Source: Bacteroidota bacterium (GTDB lineage Bacteria; Bacteroidota; Bacteroidia; Cytophagales; Cyclobacteriaceae). From it: a stretch of 64,000 nt of DNA. This document shows, one piece after another, positions 9,199 to 17,371 of the stretch; within the stretch, counting starts at the first letter, position 1; each line of letters begins with the position of its first letter. The translations under genes were made by a program, and so were the position numbers. The stretch is from positions 434,001 through 498,000 of the forward strand of contig VGMW01000002.1 of the NCBI GenBank assembly GCA_016866235.1. Reading direction: 5' to 3'. The notes below the pieces were generated by a model that saw only the letters and a list, made by a program, of their open reading frames with translations, had not been told where the DNA came from and ran no database searches.

Positions 9199-10473
9199 AT
9201 GAAAATACTTTTAGTAGGAAGCGGGGGCAGGGAGCATGCCATGGCATGGAAAATCAGGCAAAGTCCATTGTGCGATGCTTTGTACGTAGCGCCTGGAAAT
9301 CCAGGTACTGCCTTACTGGGGATTAACATTCCTCTGAAAGTCACTGACTTTGTCGCTCTAGGCAAATTTTGCGAGGGAGAGAAGATAGATTTAGTGGTGG
9401 TGGGCCCTGAAGCGCCTTTGGTGGAAGGCATCCGAGATTACTTCGAATCGAATCCGTCGCTGAGTCATGTTGGAATCGTGGGTCCGGGAAAGCTTGGTGC
9501 TCAGCTTGAAGGAAGTAAGGATTTCTCTAAAGCCTTCATGAACAGGCATGGTATTCCAACGGCTGCGGCATCTACCTTTTCCGATTCGGCTTCAGCCGTT
9601 TCCTACGTCGAAAAGTGTAAGACACCAATAGTAATTAAAGCCGACGGACTTGCGGCGGGGAAGGGTGTTATCATTACTTCTTCAAGGGAAGAGGCCAGTA
9701 TAACAGTTAAAGAGATGCTCGACGATAAAAGGTTCGGCGACGCGGGCTCAAAAGTGTTGATTGAGGATTTCCTTACGGGCACTGAGTTATCTGTGTTTGT
9801 GCTAACGGACGGAGCGCATTATGTAATCCTACCTGAAGCCAAAGACTATAAGCGCATCGGCGATGATGATCAGGGCCCCAATACCGGAGGGATGGGTGCA
9901 GTTTCACCCGTGGTATTTGCCGATGCCGACTTCATGAAAAAAGTCGAACAAAAAATTATTGCCCCAACCATTAGGGGTTTGAAAGAAGAGAATATCTCTT
10001 ATCGGGGTTTTATCTTTTTTGGTTTGATAAATGTTTCGGGTGAACCATACGTGATAGAATACAACGCACGAATGGGTGATCCTGAAACACAATCGGTCAT
10101 GCTTCGATTAAAATCTGACCTTGTTCCCTTGCTTCAGGCCACTGCAAAGGGCACGTTGAAAGACATGCATGCTGAATTTCAAAAGCAATTCGCTGTAACC
10201 ATCTCTATGGTTGCCGAAGGTTACCCCGGCAATTATAAAAAAGGCACTGAAATAACCATCGGAGCGAGCCAAAGTCCGGTATTCCATGCTGGTACCAGGC
10301 AGGAAGGTAGTCGGCTCTTATCGGATGGGGGAAGGGTAATTTCTGCGACCGGGATGGGTGAATCGCTTCAAGGGGCTATTCAACAGGCCTATGAGACTGT
10401 TTCCTTGGTTAATTGGGATGGTGTATATTTCCGGAAGGACATCGGAAAAGATCTTTTAAACTGGAAGAACTGA
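9199..10473 (+). CDS. purD: Phosphoribosylamine--glycine ligase
   Basis: Second step of de novo purine synthesis: ATP-dependent joining of glycine to 5-phosphoribosylamine. It starts with the PurD signature KILLVGSGGREHAMAW. The ATP-grasp domain shows IKADGLAAGKGVIIT, the loop QGPNTGGMGAVSP and the metal-binding motif EYNARMGDPETQ. The C-terminal PurD domain closes with GVYFRKDIG. The length of 424 aa is typical. It stands alone, not in a pur operon, behind the recQ terminator and 22 bases before ricT. Confidence 0.97.
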   Translation: MKILLVGSGGREHAMAWKIRQSPLCDALYVAPGNPGTALLGINIPLKVTDFVALGKFCEGEKIDLVVVGPEAPLVEGIRDYFESNPSLSHVGIVGPGKLGAQLEGSKDFSKAFMNRHGIPTAAASTFSDSASAVSYVEKCKTPIVIKADGLAAGKGVIITSSREEASITVKEMLDDKRFGDAGSKVLIEDFLTGTELSVFVLTDGAHYVILPEAKDYKRIGDDDQGPNTGGMGAVSPVVFADADFMKKVEQKIIAPTIRGLKEENISYRGFIFFGLINVSGEPYVIEYNARMGDPETQSVMLRLKSDLVPLLQATAKGTLKDMHAEFQKQFAVTISMVAEGYPGNYKKGTEITIGASQSPVFHAGTRQEGSRLLSDGGRVISATGMGESLQGAIQQAYETVSLVNWDGVYFRKDIGKDLLNWKN

Positions 10474-10495
10474 ATATTTTTTTTAACGCTTAGGT

Positions 10496-11662
10496 ATGGG
10501 TTGTGCTTGTGGAACAAAAGAGGAAGGAAAAGTATCGGGCTGTCAAAGCCACGGCAGCTGTAGTACAGGCGGTTGCAACCGACTCAATTCATTTGACTGG
10601 TTGTCGGATATGGAAGTACCGGCACATGAAAAATTTGATGTCGTTGAAATTCGGTTTAAAAATGGTCGTAAGGAGTTTTTCAGGAATACGGAAAAGTTGC
10701 TTTTGCATACCGGCGATGCGGTAGTAGTTGAGGTGCCTAGCGGGCACCATATTGGTCATGTCTCCCTTCAGGGCGAGCTGGTCAGGCTTCAAATGAAAAA
10801 GAAGAACGTTGCCAATGACGACGAGATAAAAAAAATCTACAGACTGGCTCACGCCAAGGATCTTGAAAAATTTGAGGAGGTAAAAAAGCGAGAACATCCG
10901 ACCATTTTCAGAGGCAGGGAGATCATTCAAAAATATAAGCTTCAGATGAAGCTTTCAGATGTCGAGTTTCAAGCCGACAACATGAAAGCTATCTTCTATT
11001 ATTCAGCAGAGGAGCGCGTTGATTTCAGGGAATTAATAAAAGCGCTGGCTTCCGAATTCCGGATCAGGGTTGAAATGAGACAAATCAGCCTAAGACAAGA
11101 AGCAGGAAGACTCGGTGGTATTGGTGTTTGTGGCAGAGAGCTGTGTTGTTCAACCTGGCTCACAGATTTTAAAAATGTTGCGACGAGTGCCGCACGATAT
11201 CAAAACCTCTCCCTCAACCCGGCTAAACTTTCCGGACAGTGTGGTCGACTTAAATGTTGTTTGAACTATGAACTGGAAACTTATATGGATGCACTTCGGG
11301 ACATTCCCAAGGTGGAGTCTCCGCTTCAAACTTTGAGGGGTGATGCTTTTTTACAAAAGACCGATATATTCCGCAAGATCATGTGGTTTGGATACAAGGA
11401 AGAGAACACCTGGTTTCCACTTGATGTTGAGCGCGTAAATCAAATTCTTGAACAAAACCAGAAGGGCGTAAAACCCGCCACACTTGAAAAGGATTTGGAA
11501 GAGCAACAACCAGTCCCAGGTCCGTTAAACAACGACCTGGCACAATTGGATCACAAATTCAAAAACAAATCGTCCAAGCGAAGAAAAAAGGGCAGAAGCG
11601 GACAAGGTGGTCGTGGTCAGATGCCCAGGGCGCAACGCCCCACTGGCAACAAACCGCAATGA
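10496..11662 (+). CDS. ricT: PSP1-domain protein, RicT/YaaT homologue
   Basis: Homologue of Bacillus YaaT/RicT, which acts with RicA and RicF in a [4Fe-4S] complex affecting RNA processing; the role in Bacteroidota is not established. The PSP1 domain spans about 40-270 with its conserved cysteine segments GVCGRELCCSTW and SGQCGRLKCCLNYE. In addition the N-terminus is cysteine-rich (Cys3, 5, 16, 22, 27), and the last ~40 residues are basic, Gly/Arg-rich and probably disordered. The gene overlaps gldH by ATGA, so the two are translationally coupled. Confidence 0.85.
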   Translation: MGCACGTKEEGKVSGCQSHGSCSTGGCNRLNSFDWLSDMEVPAHEKFDVVEIRFKNGRKEFFRNTEKLLLHTGDAVVVEVPSGHHIGHVSLQGELVRLQMKKKNVANDDEIKKIYRLAHAKDLEKFEEVKKREHPTIFRGREIIQKYKLQMKLSDVEFQADNMKAIFYYSAEERVDFRELIKALASEFRIRVEMRQISLRQEAGRLGGIGVCGRELCCSTWLTDFKNVATSAARYQNLSLNPAKLSGQCGRLKCCLNYELETYMDALRDIPKVESPLQTLRGDAFLQKTDIFRKIMWFGYKEENTWFPLDVERVNQILEQNQKGVKPATLEKDLEEQQPVPGPLNNDLAQLDHKFKNKSSKRRKKGRSGQGGRGQMPRAQRPTGNKPQ

Positions 11663-12129
11663 GAGTCATAAATTTGATTTTTATTGCTCTGATTTTTCTC
11701 GGCTGTGGCCGGCCGGAGGTCTATCACACCATGGTTGATGTCAATGATTTTTGGGAGTCTGGGAGTCCTGCCCAATTTGAATTCTCCATTCAGGATACCT
11801 CCAGATGTTACGACATACGCTTTGAGATCAGGAACAGTTCGGATTATCCGTGGGCCAGATTTTACTCAGCCTACCTTCTTAAGGACAGTGTTGGCAACAG
11901 ATTGGATTCCCTGCTTACTGAACAATATCTTTTCAATGCCACCACAGGTGAACCTGCCGGCAAAAGTGCCATCGGAGGAATTTTTGAACACGATCTTTCT
12001 TTGCGCCAATGTTTTAAATTCCCCTATCAGGGAAAATATAAGGCTGAGGTCTTTCAGATGATGAGGGCCGATACCCTAACAGGGATATTAAGCGCAGGAT
12101 TGAAAATTACCCCGGCCCTCAATCAATAA
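11659..12129 (+). CDS. gldH: Gliding motility lipoprotein GldH
   Basis: Small lipoprotein needed for gliding in Flavobacterium and relatives. The signal peptide ends IFLGC (lipidated Cys16). The mature part matches the GldH pattern: VDVNDFW near the start, FEIRNSSDYPWARFY, and KFPYQGKYKAEVFQMMR near the end. The length of 156 aa is typical. Its ATG overlaps the stop of ricT. Its presence does not by itself prove motility, because gld genes also serve type IX secretion and are kept in some non-gliding species. Confidence 0.88.
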   Translation: MRVINLIFIALIFLGCGRPEVYHTMVDVNDFWESGSPAQFEFSIQDTSRCYDIRFEIRNSSDYPWARFYSAYLLKDSVGNRLDSLLTEQYLFNATTGEPAGKSAIGGIFEHDLSLRQCFKFPYQGKYKAEVFQMMRADTLTGILSAGLKITPALNQ

Positions 12130-12172
12130 AAAGCCATTTTTTATCGTTTTCGCCCTTATCCGGTCAAACGTT

Positions 12173-12180
12173 TATTTTTG
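12173..12180 (+). promoter_or_regulatory. -7 promoter element (TATTTTTG) for the SurA-like operon
   Basis: Perfect TAnnTTTG 14 bases before ATG 12195, in the 65-base gap after gldH. It would drive the three chaperone genes and perhaps moxR. Confidence 0.5.
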
Positions 12181-12194
12181 ACCCCGTTTTTGTC

Positions 12195-14168
12195 ATGAGG
12201 ACCCTAATAATCCTGTTGCTTTCCAGTGCGCTGGCCTTCGGTCAGAACGAAGCAATACTTTTTACAGTTGGTGAGGAAAAGGTTACTGCTAGGGAATTTG
12301 AATACCTTTTTAGGAAAAATCACCAGAATCGACCTTCCGAATTTTCAAAAGCAGGCGTCGGTAATTACCTGGACCTCTATATAAAGTTTAAGCTGAAGGT
12401 AAAGGAAGCCTACCGGCAAGGACTGGATACCACCAAAGCTTTTCAGAAAGAGTTCGACGGCTATAAAAAAGATATACGAAAGAGCTTTGAGGGAACAGCC
12501 GATGATGCGGATCGTCTCGCCGAGGAAGCTCACGGTCGAATGGGATATGAAGTCAGGGCATCGCATATACTTTTTAGGTGTGATCCCGATGCGCCGCCCT
12601 CAGACACCCTGGCGGTTTTAAAAAGAATTGAAGGTGTCAAAAAAAGGATTTTAGCCGGTGAAGACTTCGGAACTGTAGCCCGACAGGTTTCGGAGGATCC
12701 ATCTGCAGCTTCTAATGGTGGAGACCTTGGATATTTCAGTGCCTTTGAGATGGTTTACCCATTTGAATCTGCTGCCTATAACACTCCGGTTGGTACAGTC
12801 TCCGATCCTGTGCGCACGCGTTTTGGTTACCATCTTGTCAAAGTCATTGATAAACGACCTTCTGCCGGTGAGATTGAAATTGCTCACATCATGATCAGAA
12901 AGAATGGAGAAGATCCTGCTGCTCGAGAGAAAATTTTTGATTTGGCGGAAAAGTTGAAAGCCGGTAGCAAGTGGGAGGATCTTTGTCGGGAAAATTCGGA
13001 TGACTTCTCCAATCGTGATTCCGGTGGCAAACTCCCGCCTTTCCGAAAAGGGACATATGCTCAATCTGCACCTCTTTTTGAGGAGGCGGCCTTCTCATTA
13101 AAAAATCCAGGCGAGGTCACAGATCCAGTTCAAACCACCTATGGCTGGCATTTGATCCGACTGGAGCGGAAGATTCCTGTGGCTTCTTTTGCGGAGATGA
13201 AGCCAACGCTGGTCAGGCGTGTAAGTAAGGATGAGCGCATGATGTATACCGGTATCCGACGTATTGAACACCTAAAAAAATCTTTTGGTTATACTGAAAA
13301 CCGCCAGGCAACTGATCTCTTGGTTGCCCTTGCCGATTCTTCTATGTTACAGGGAACGTGGTCCTATAGGGGAGACCCACAGCTCTATGATCAGGTTTTG
13401 TTTACCATGGCAGGGAAAAGTTTTAAGACCAATGATTTTGTTGATTTTGTCACGGCTGTTCAGGCACCAGGACCTGGTGAGCCACCTGCGCTCATGCGCC
13501 AACTTTATAATGGATACGTAGCCATGCAGGCCGATCAACTGTCTGAGGAAAAATTGCTTCGGGAGAATGAAGATTACCGTATGTTGTTGCAGGAATACAG
13601 GGAGGGTATTTTACTTTTTTCAATTATGGAGGCCGAGGTATGGAATAAGGCTTCTGCCGATACAGCCGGTCAAAGGAAATTCTTTTTGGAGCATAGAGAT
13701 CAGTACAAGGCCTCCGATCGGGTGCGCGCAAAAATTTTAGGAACCAACGATGAGCAGGCCTTCAAAGCTGCGTGGGAAAAGATTAATAATGGTGATTCCT
13801 TGCTGGCTTCCGGTGTTCGCAAATTCAGAACTGTTTCAGATTATAGACTCTATGAAAGAGGCTATAGCAAGGTGGTGGATGCAGTGCCTTGGGTTTTGGG
13901 TGTACATTCGGTTACCTTGGACAAAATGTTTTACATCGTTGATATAAAAAGCCTCGTACAACCAGGTCTGAAATCATTGGACGAGGCGCGCGCATCGGTT
14001 ATCTCGGATTATCAGGATAAACTGGAGGCCGACTGGCTTGAAATGCTGAAAACAAGATTCACCGTTTCATTGAACAAAAGGGTAAAAAATTCTGTCATAA
14101 AAAATCTAGTTTCTGAAGGGAAAAACATCGCGCCAAAATCCCCACAGACCAACCTCACATTGCCATGA
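12195..14168 (+). CDS. SurA-like periplasmic peptidyl-prolyl isomerase (two parvulin domains)
   Basis: A 657-residue exported chaperone/foldase. A short signal peptide (ending ALAFGQ) is followed by a SurA-type helical N-domain (about 20-110). Two tandem parvulin repeats follow: about 115-222 (RASHILFRC, then SNGGDLGYFSAFEMV and FGYHLVKV) and about 228-330 (IAHIMIRK, then DSGGKLPPFRKG and YGWHLIRLE). A long C-terminal region of ~320 residues has no clear motif. It would assist outer-membrane protein folding. First gene of a three-gene chaperone run; the next gene starts inside its stop (ATGA). Confidence 0.88.
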   Translation: MRTLIILLLSSALAFGQNEAILFTVGEEKVTAREFEYLFRKNHQNRPSEFSKAGVGNYLDLYIKFKLKVKEAYRQGLDTTKAFQKEFDGYKKDIRKSFEGTADDADRLAEEAHGRMGYEVRASHILFRCDPDAPPSDTLAVLKRIEGVKKRILAGEDFGTVARQVSEDPSAASNGGDLGYFSAFEMVYPFESAAYNTPVGTVSDPVRTRFGYHLVKVIDKRPSAGEIEIAHIMIRKNGEDPAAREKIFDLAEKLKAGSKWEDLCRENSDDFSNRDSGGKLPPFRKGTYAQSAPLFEEAAFSLKNPGEVTDPVQTTYGWHLIRLERKIPVASFAEMKPTLVRRVSKDERMMYTGIRRIEHLKKSFGYTENRQATDLLVALADSSMLQGTWSYRGDPQLYDQVLFTMAGKSFKTNDFVDFVTAVQAPGPGEPPALMRQLYNGYVAMQADQLSEEKLLRENEDYRMLLQEYREGILLFSIMEAEVWNKASADTAGQRKFFLEHRDQYKASDRVRAKILGTNDEQAFKAAWEKINNGDSLLASGVRKFRTVSDYRLYERGYSKVVDAVPWVLGVHSVTLDKMFYIVDIKSLVQPGLKSLDEARASVISDYQDKLEADWLEMLKTRFTVSLNKRVKNSVIKNLVSEGKNIAPKSPQTNLTLP

Positions 14169-15046
14169 TTGCTGCCCGCCTTAACATGTGGTTGATTCTT
14201 TTTTCCATGGCGACGTTTCTGGTGGGATGTGATTTGATTAAGCGTAAGCCTGAACCTTCTGTTTCTGCTCGAAAGTCCGTAGCAAGGGTAAACGATGTCT
14301 ATCTGTACCAGGACGAATTGGAAGGAATCGCCGATGACGGTGTAACCAAAGAAGACTCTGTTTCGCGGATTATGGCTTATGTCAATAGCTGGATCCGAAA
14401 GCAATTAATTATTCAGGAGGCACAGCGAAATATTGATATCAACGAGGCAGAGGTAGAGCGAAAAGTGCTTGACTACCGTTATAGTTTAATTGGTTACGAA
14501 TACCAGAACCTGTACATCAAAAAAAATCTATCCGACAGCGTAACCGAGCAGGAAATCCTGGATTACTACACAGAGCACAGAGACAATTTTATTCTGAAGA
14601 AAAATATAGTCAGGGCGACTTTTATTAAGGTTCCGAAGGGAACTCCCCGGTTGAATAAAGTGAAGACACTTTTGTATTCTTCCAAGCCTAAGGATCAGGA
14701 TCAACTTAAATCTTTTTGCCTCAGTTTTTCATCTGCTTACCACCTATCCGATTCTACATGGGTTGAGTTTGATAAACTGGTGGTCAATTCACCTTTCTCT
14801 GATATGCCCAACAAAATTCAGTTTTTGAGAAGCTATCCGTATTATGAGTCTTCGGATACAGACTTCAGCTATTTCCTTAAAATTGATGATTACAAGATTT
14901 CGGATAATGAATCTCCAGTAGAATTTGTTAGAAACGACATAAAAAACATCATATTAAACAAAAGAAAAGTTGAACTTTCGCGAAAATTGGAAGATGAAGT
15001 GTATGAAAATGCGGTCAGAAACAAGCAGTTTGAAATTTATCAGTAG
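14165..15046 (+). CDS. SurA-N-like lipoprotein without a recognisable parvulin domain
   Basis: A 293-residue lipoprotein (signal ends FLVGC, Cys22). Residues ~40-150 resemble the helical chaperone domain of SurA/PpiD (ARVNDVYLYQDEL, IRKQLIIQEAQRN, VTEQEILDYYTEH). The region where a parvulin domain would sit lacks the expected HIL and GG-x-LG motifs, so isomerase activity is unlikely. It overlaps both neighbours (ATGA with the gene before, about 38 bases with surA after), so it is translationally coupled with them. I infer a dedicated outer-membrane-protein chaperone; its exact role is unknown. Confidence 0.75.
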   Translation: MIAARLNMWLILFSMATFLVGCDLIKRKPEPSVSARKSVARVNDVYLYQDELEGIADDGVTKEDSVSRIMAYVNSWIRKQLIIQEAQRNIDINEAEVERKVLDYRYSLIGYEYQNLYIKKNLSDSVTEQEILDYYTEHRDNFILKKNIVRATFIKVPKGTPRLNKVKTLLYSSKPKDQDQLKSFCLSFSSAYHLSDSTWVEFDKLVVNSPFSDMPNKIQFLRSYPYYESSDTDFSYFLKIDDYKISDNESPVEFVRNDIKNIILNKRKVELSRKLEDEVYENAVRNKQFEIYQ

Positions 15047-16370
15047 GCTGACTGCTGTGGTATTGCTGACCATTTCGTTTTGGTCAGTCAAAGCTCAGGA
15101 AAGCACAGGCTTTGTGGTGGACAAGATCATTGCCAAGGTTGATAATTACATCGTATTGAAATCAGAGCTGGAAGGTGCTTACCAGAATTATCTGGCTGAT
15201 GGAAATCCTCCTTCTGAGGATGCTAAATGTGATTTGTTGGGAAGACTAATTGTGAATAAGCTCCTGGTAGCGAAGGCTGAAATTGACTCTGTGGTGGTTA
15301 GTGATGCTCAGGTAGACCAGAATACAACTTCCAGGATGAATTACATCCTTCAATCCTCCGGAAGTTCACCCGATCAATTGGAAAAAATTTACGGGAAATC
15401 ATTGGATGACATCAGGCTTGAGCTCAGAGATCAGATCAGAGAGCAGTTGCTTGGTCAACAGATGCAGGAAAATATTACCAAGGAGGTCACCATCACCCCA
15501 AGTGAGGTTAAACGGTTCTTCAACAAAATTCCGACCGACAGTCTTCCATACTACGATTCCGACGTAGAAATTGGTCAGATCGTGAGGGTGGCAAAGGTTA
15601 GCCCAGCGCAAAAGGAAGAGACAAAAGCCAGACTGATGGACATCCGTTCAAGAATTCTTGCGGGTGAAAATTTTGCTGAATTGGCAAAGAAATATTCCGA
15701 AGATCCCTCTGTGGTTTCCAATGGAGGTGAAATGGGAACGGTGGGTCGCGGTGCCATGGTGCCTTCTTATGAGGCCATGGCGTTCAAAATAAAGCCTGGG
15801 GAAATCTCTACGCCATTTGAGTCCCCCTTTGGCTTTCACATCATGCAGTTAATCTCCAGACGAGGCAATGAGTACACCTCCAGGCACATTCTGATGAATC
15901 CACCGCCTTCTGAAAAAGACATAGTGGATGCGGAACGATTTCTGGACAGCATCCGAACCTTAATTGTACGAGATAGCATAAAGTTCGAAAAGGCAGCTAA
16001 AGAATTCAGCGATGATGCCCAGACAAAAGGTAGGGGTGGATATTTCTCCGATATGTCGGGAGGAGCTAAAATTTCTCTAAAAGAAATCGATCCGGTGGTT
16101 TACTTCACCATCGATAGCATGAAAGTTGGTAATATTTCCAAGCCTATTGTTTATCGAACCGACGATGGTAAAAGCGCAGTGCGTATCATTTACTTCAAAA
16201 AGAAATTTTCACCACATCAGGCAAACCTAAAAGAGGATTGGTATCGTATCCAGGCTGCAGCACTTGCTGAGAAAAAGGATAAAATTTTGGATAAGTGGTT
16301 TCAAAAGGCACGCAACGACGTTTTTATTAATGTTGATCCTCTTTTTAAGGGATGTAAAATTCTGGATTGA
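15009..16370 (+). CDS. surA: Periplasmic chaperone/peptidyl-prolyl isomerase SurA
   Basis: SurA-type foldase for outer-membrane proteins. After a signal peptide (hydrophobic stretch LTAVVLLTISFW, cut near VKA-QE), the N-domain starts VDKIIAKVDNYIVLKSELE, the classic SurA opening. Two parvulin repeats follow: about 165-280 (IRSRILAGENFAELAKKYSEDPS, SNGGEMGTVGRG, FGFHIMQL) and about 285-385 (SRHILMNP, GRGGYFSDM). The start is uncertain: ATG 15009 is used here, but TTG 15030 gives a more typical signal peptide beginning MKFISRLTAV, and the longest open frame begins at 14970. It overlaps the upstream gene. Confidence 0.88.
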   Translation: MRSETSSLKFISRLTAVVLLTISFWSVKAQESTGFVVDKIIAKVDNYIVLKSELEGAYQNYLADGNPPSEDAKCDLLGRLIVNKLLVAKAEIDSVVVSDAQVDQNTTSRMNYILQSSGSSPDQLEKIYGKSLDDIRLELRDQIREQLLGQQMQENITKEVTITPSEVKRFFNKIPTDSLPYYDSDVEIGQIVRVAKVSPAQKEETKARLMDIRSRILAGENFAELAKKYSEDPSVVSNGGEMGTVGRGAMVPSYEAMAFKIKPGEISTPFESPFGFHIMQLISRRGNEYTSRHILMNPPPSEKDIVDAERFLDSIRTLIVRDSIKFEKAAKEFSDDAQTKGRGGYFSDMSGGAKISLKEIDPVVYFTIDSMKVGNISKPIVYRTDDGKSAVRIIYFKKKFSPHQANLKEDWYRIQAAALAEKKDKILDKWFQKARNDVFINVDPLFKGCKILD

Positions 16371-16402
16371 TCAATTGTTTTAGGCAGGTTTAACCTTAGT
16401 TG

Positions 16403-17371
16403 ATGAGTAAATTTTCCAATGATGTTGAAGCAGCCGATGCGTTAGCGGCTGAAGCTAAAAAGCTAAAGCATGAAATTGCCAAGGTAATTGTTGGACAGCA
16501 AGAGGTGGTACACCTCATGTTGACTGCAATCTTTTCAAAGGGACATGCCTTATTGGTTGGCGTTCCGGGCTTGGCCAAAACGCTTCTGGTTCAAACCCTT
16601 GCTGGTGTGCTTGATCTTCAATTTAAACGTATTCAGTTTACCCCCGATCTCATGCCGTCGGATATCACCGGCGCTGAGACACTCGACAGCGAGCGAAATT
16701 TTCGTTTTGTGAAAGGACCTGTGTTTGCCAACATTATCCTGGCCGATGAAATCAACCGAACACCTCCAAAGACACAGGCTGCGTTGTTGGAAGCCATGCA
16801 GGAAAATGCAGTGACCATTGCGGGGCAGCAGCATGAATTGCCAAAGCCATTCTTTGTCCTTGCTACCCAAAATCCCATAGAGCAGGAAGGCACGTATCCA
16901 TTACCCGAGGCACAACTGGACCGTTTTATGTTCAGTATTTTCCTTGATTATCCTTCGTTTAGCGATGAAGTAGCCATTGTTAAGTCCACCACCACTGAAA
17001 GTCTACCAAGCGTTGGTAGGGTTTTAACAGCTGAGCAAATCCGGGCATACCAGGATTTGGTTAGAAGAGTGCCGGTTCCCGACAACGTAGTTGAGTTTGC
17101 GGTAACACTGTCACAAAAAACCAGACCGCAGGAAGGTAATGCAGTTGCTAAACAGTGGTTAGAGTGGGGATCAGGCCCCAGGGCTTCTCAAAATCTAATA
17201 CTTGGCGCCAAGTGCAATGCATTGCTAAATGGTAAATATTCTCCTGATGTGGAAGATGTAAGGGCGGTAGCAGTGCCGGTGCTCCGACATCGGATCGTTA
17301 GGAATTTTAAAGCAGAAGCAGACGGGGTCTCTGTTAACCAGGTGATCGAAAAAATTATTGCAGGGATTTAG
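16403..17371 (+). CDS. MoxR family AAA+ ATPase
   Basis: A 322-residue MoxR ATPase, thought to act as a chaperone or metal-insertion motor, usually with VWA-domain partners. Walker A is GVPGLAKT (the A before K is normal for MoxR), Walker B is ILADEINRTPPKTQAALLEAM, sensor 1 is FVLATQNP followed by IEQEGTYPLPEAQLDRF. Unusually, no DUF58 or VWA gene follows; the next gene is the convergent ccmF. It lies about 30 bases after surA and may be part of that transcript. Start chosen at ATG 16403 rather than TTG 16400. Its TAG stop overlaps the TAA of ccmF. Confidence 0.93.
   Translation: MSKFSNDVEAADALAAEAKKLKHEIAKVIVGQQEVVHLMLTAIFSKGHALLVGVPGLAKTLLVQTLAGVLDLQFKRIQFTPDLMPSDITGAETLDSERNFRFVKGPVFANIILADEINRTPPKTQAALLEAMQENAVTIAGQQHELPKPFFVLATQNPIEQEGTYPLPEAQLDRFMFSIFLDYPSFSDEVAIVKSTTTESLPSVGRVLTAEQIRAYQDLVRRVPVPDNVVEFAVTLSQKTRPQEGNAVAKQWLEWGSGPRASQNLILGAKCNALLNGKYSPDVEDVRAVAVPVLRHRIVRNFKAEADGVSVNQVIEKIIAGI

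Noticed and set aside
14970-15008. Longer start for surA at 14970
   Set aside because: It would place 13-20 charged residues before the signal peptide; ATG 15009 or TTG 15030 gives a normal signal sequence.
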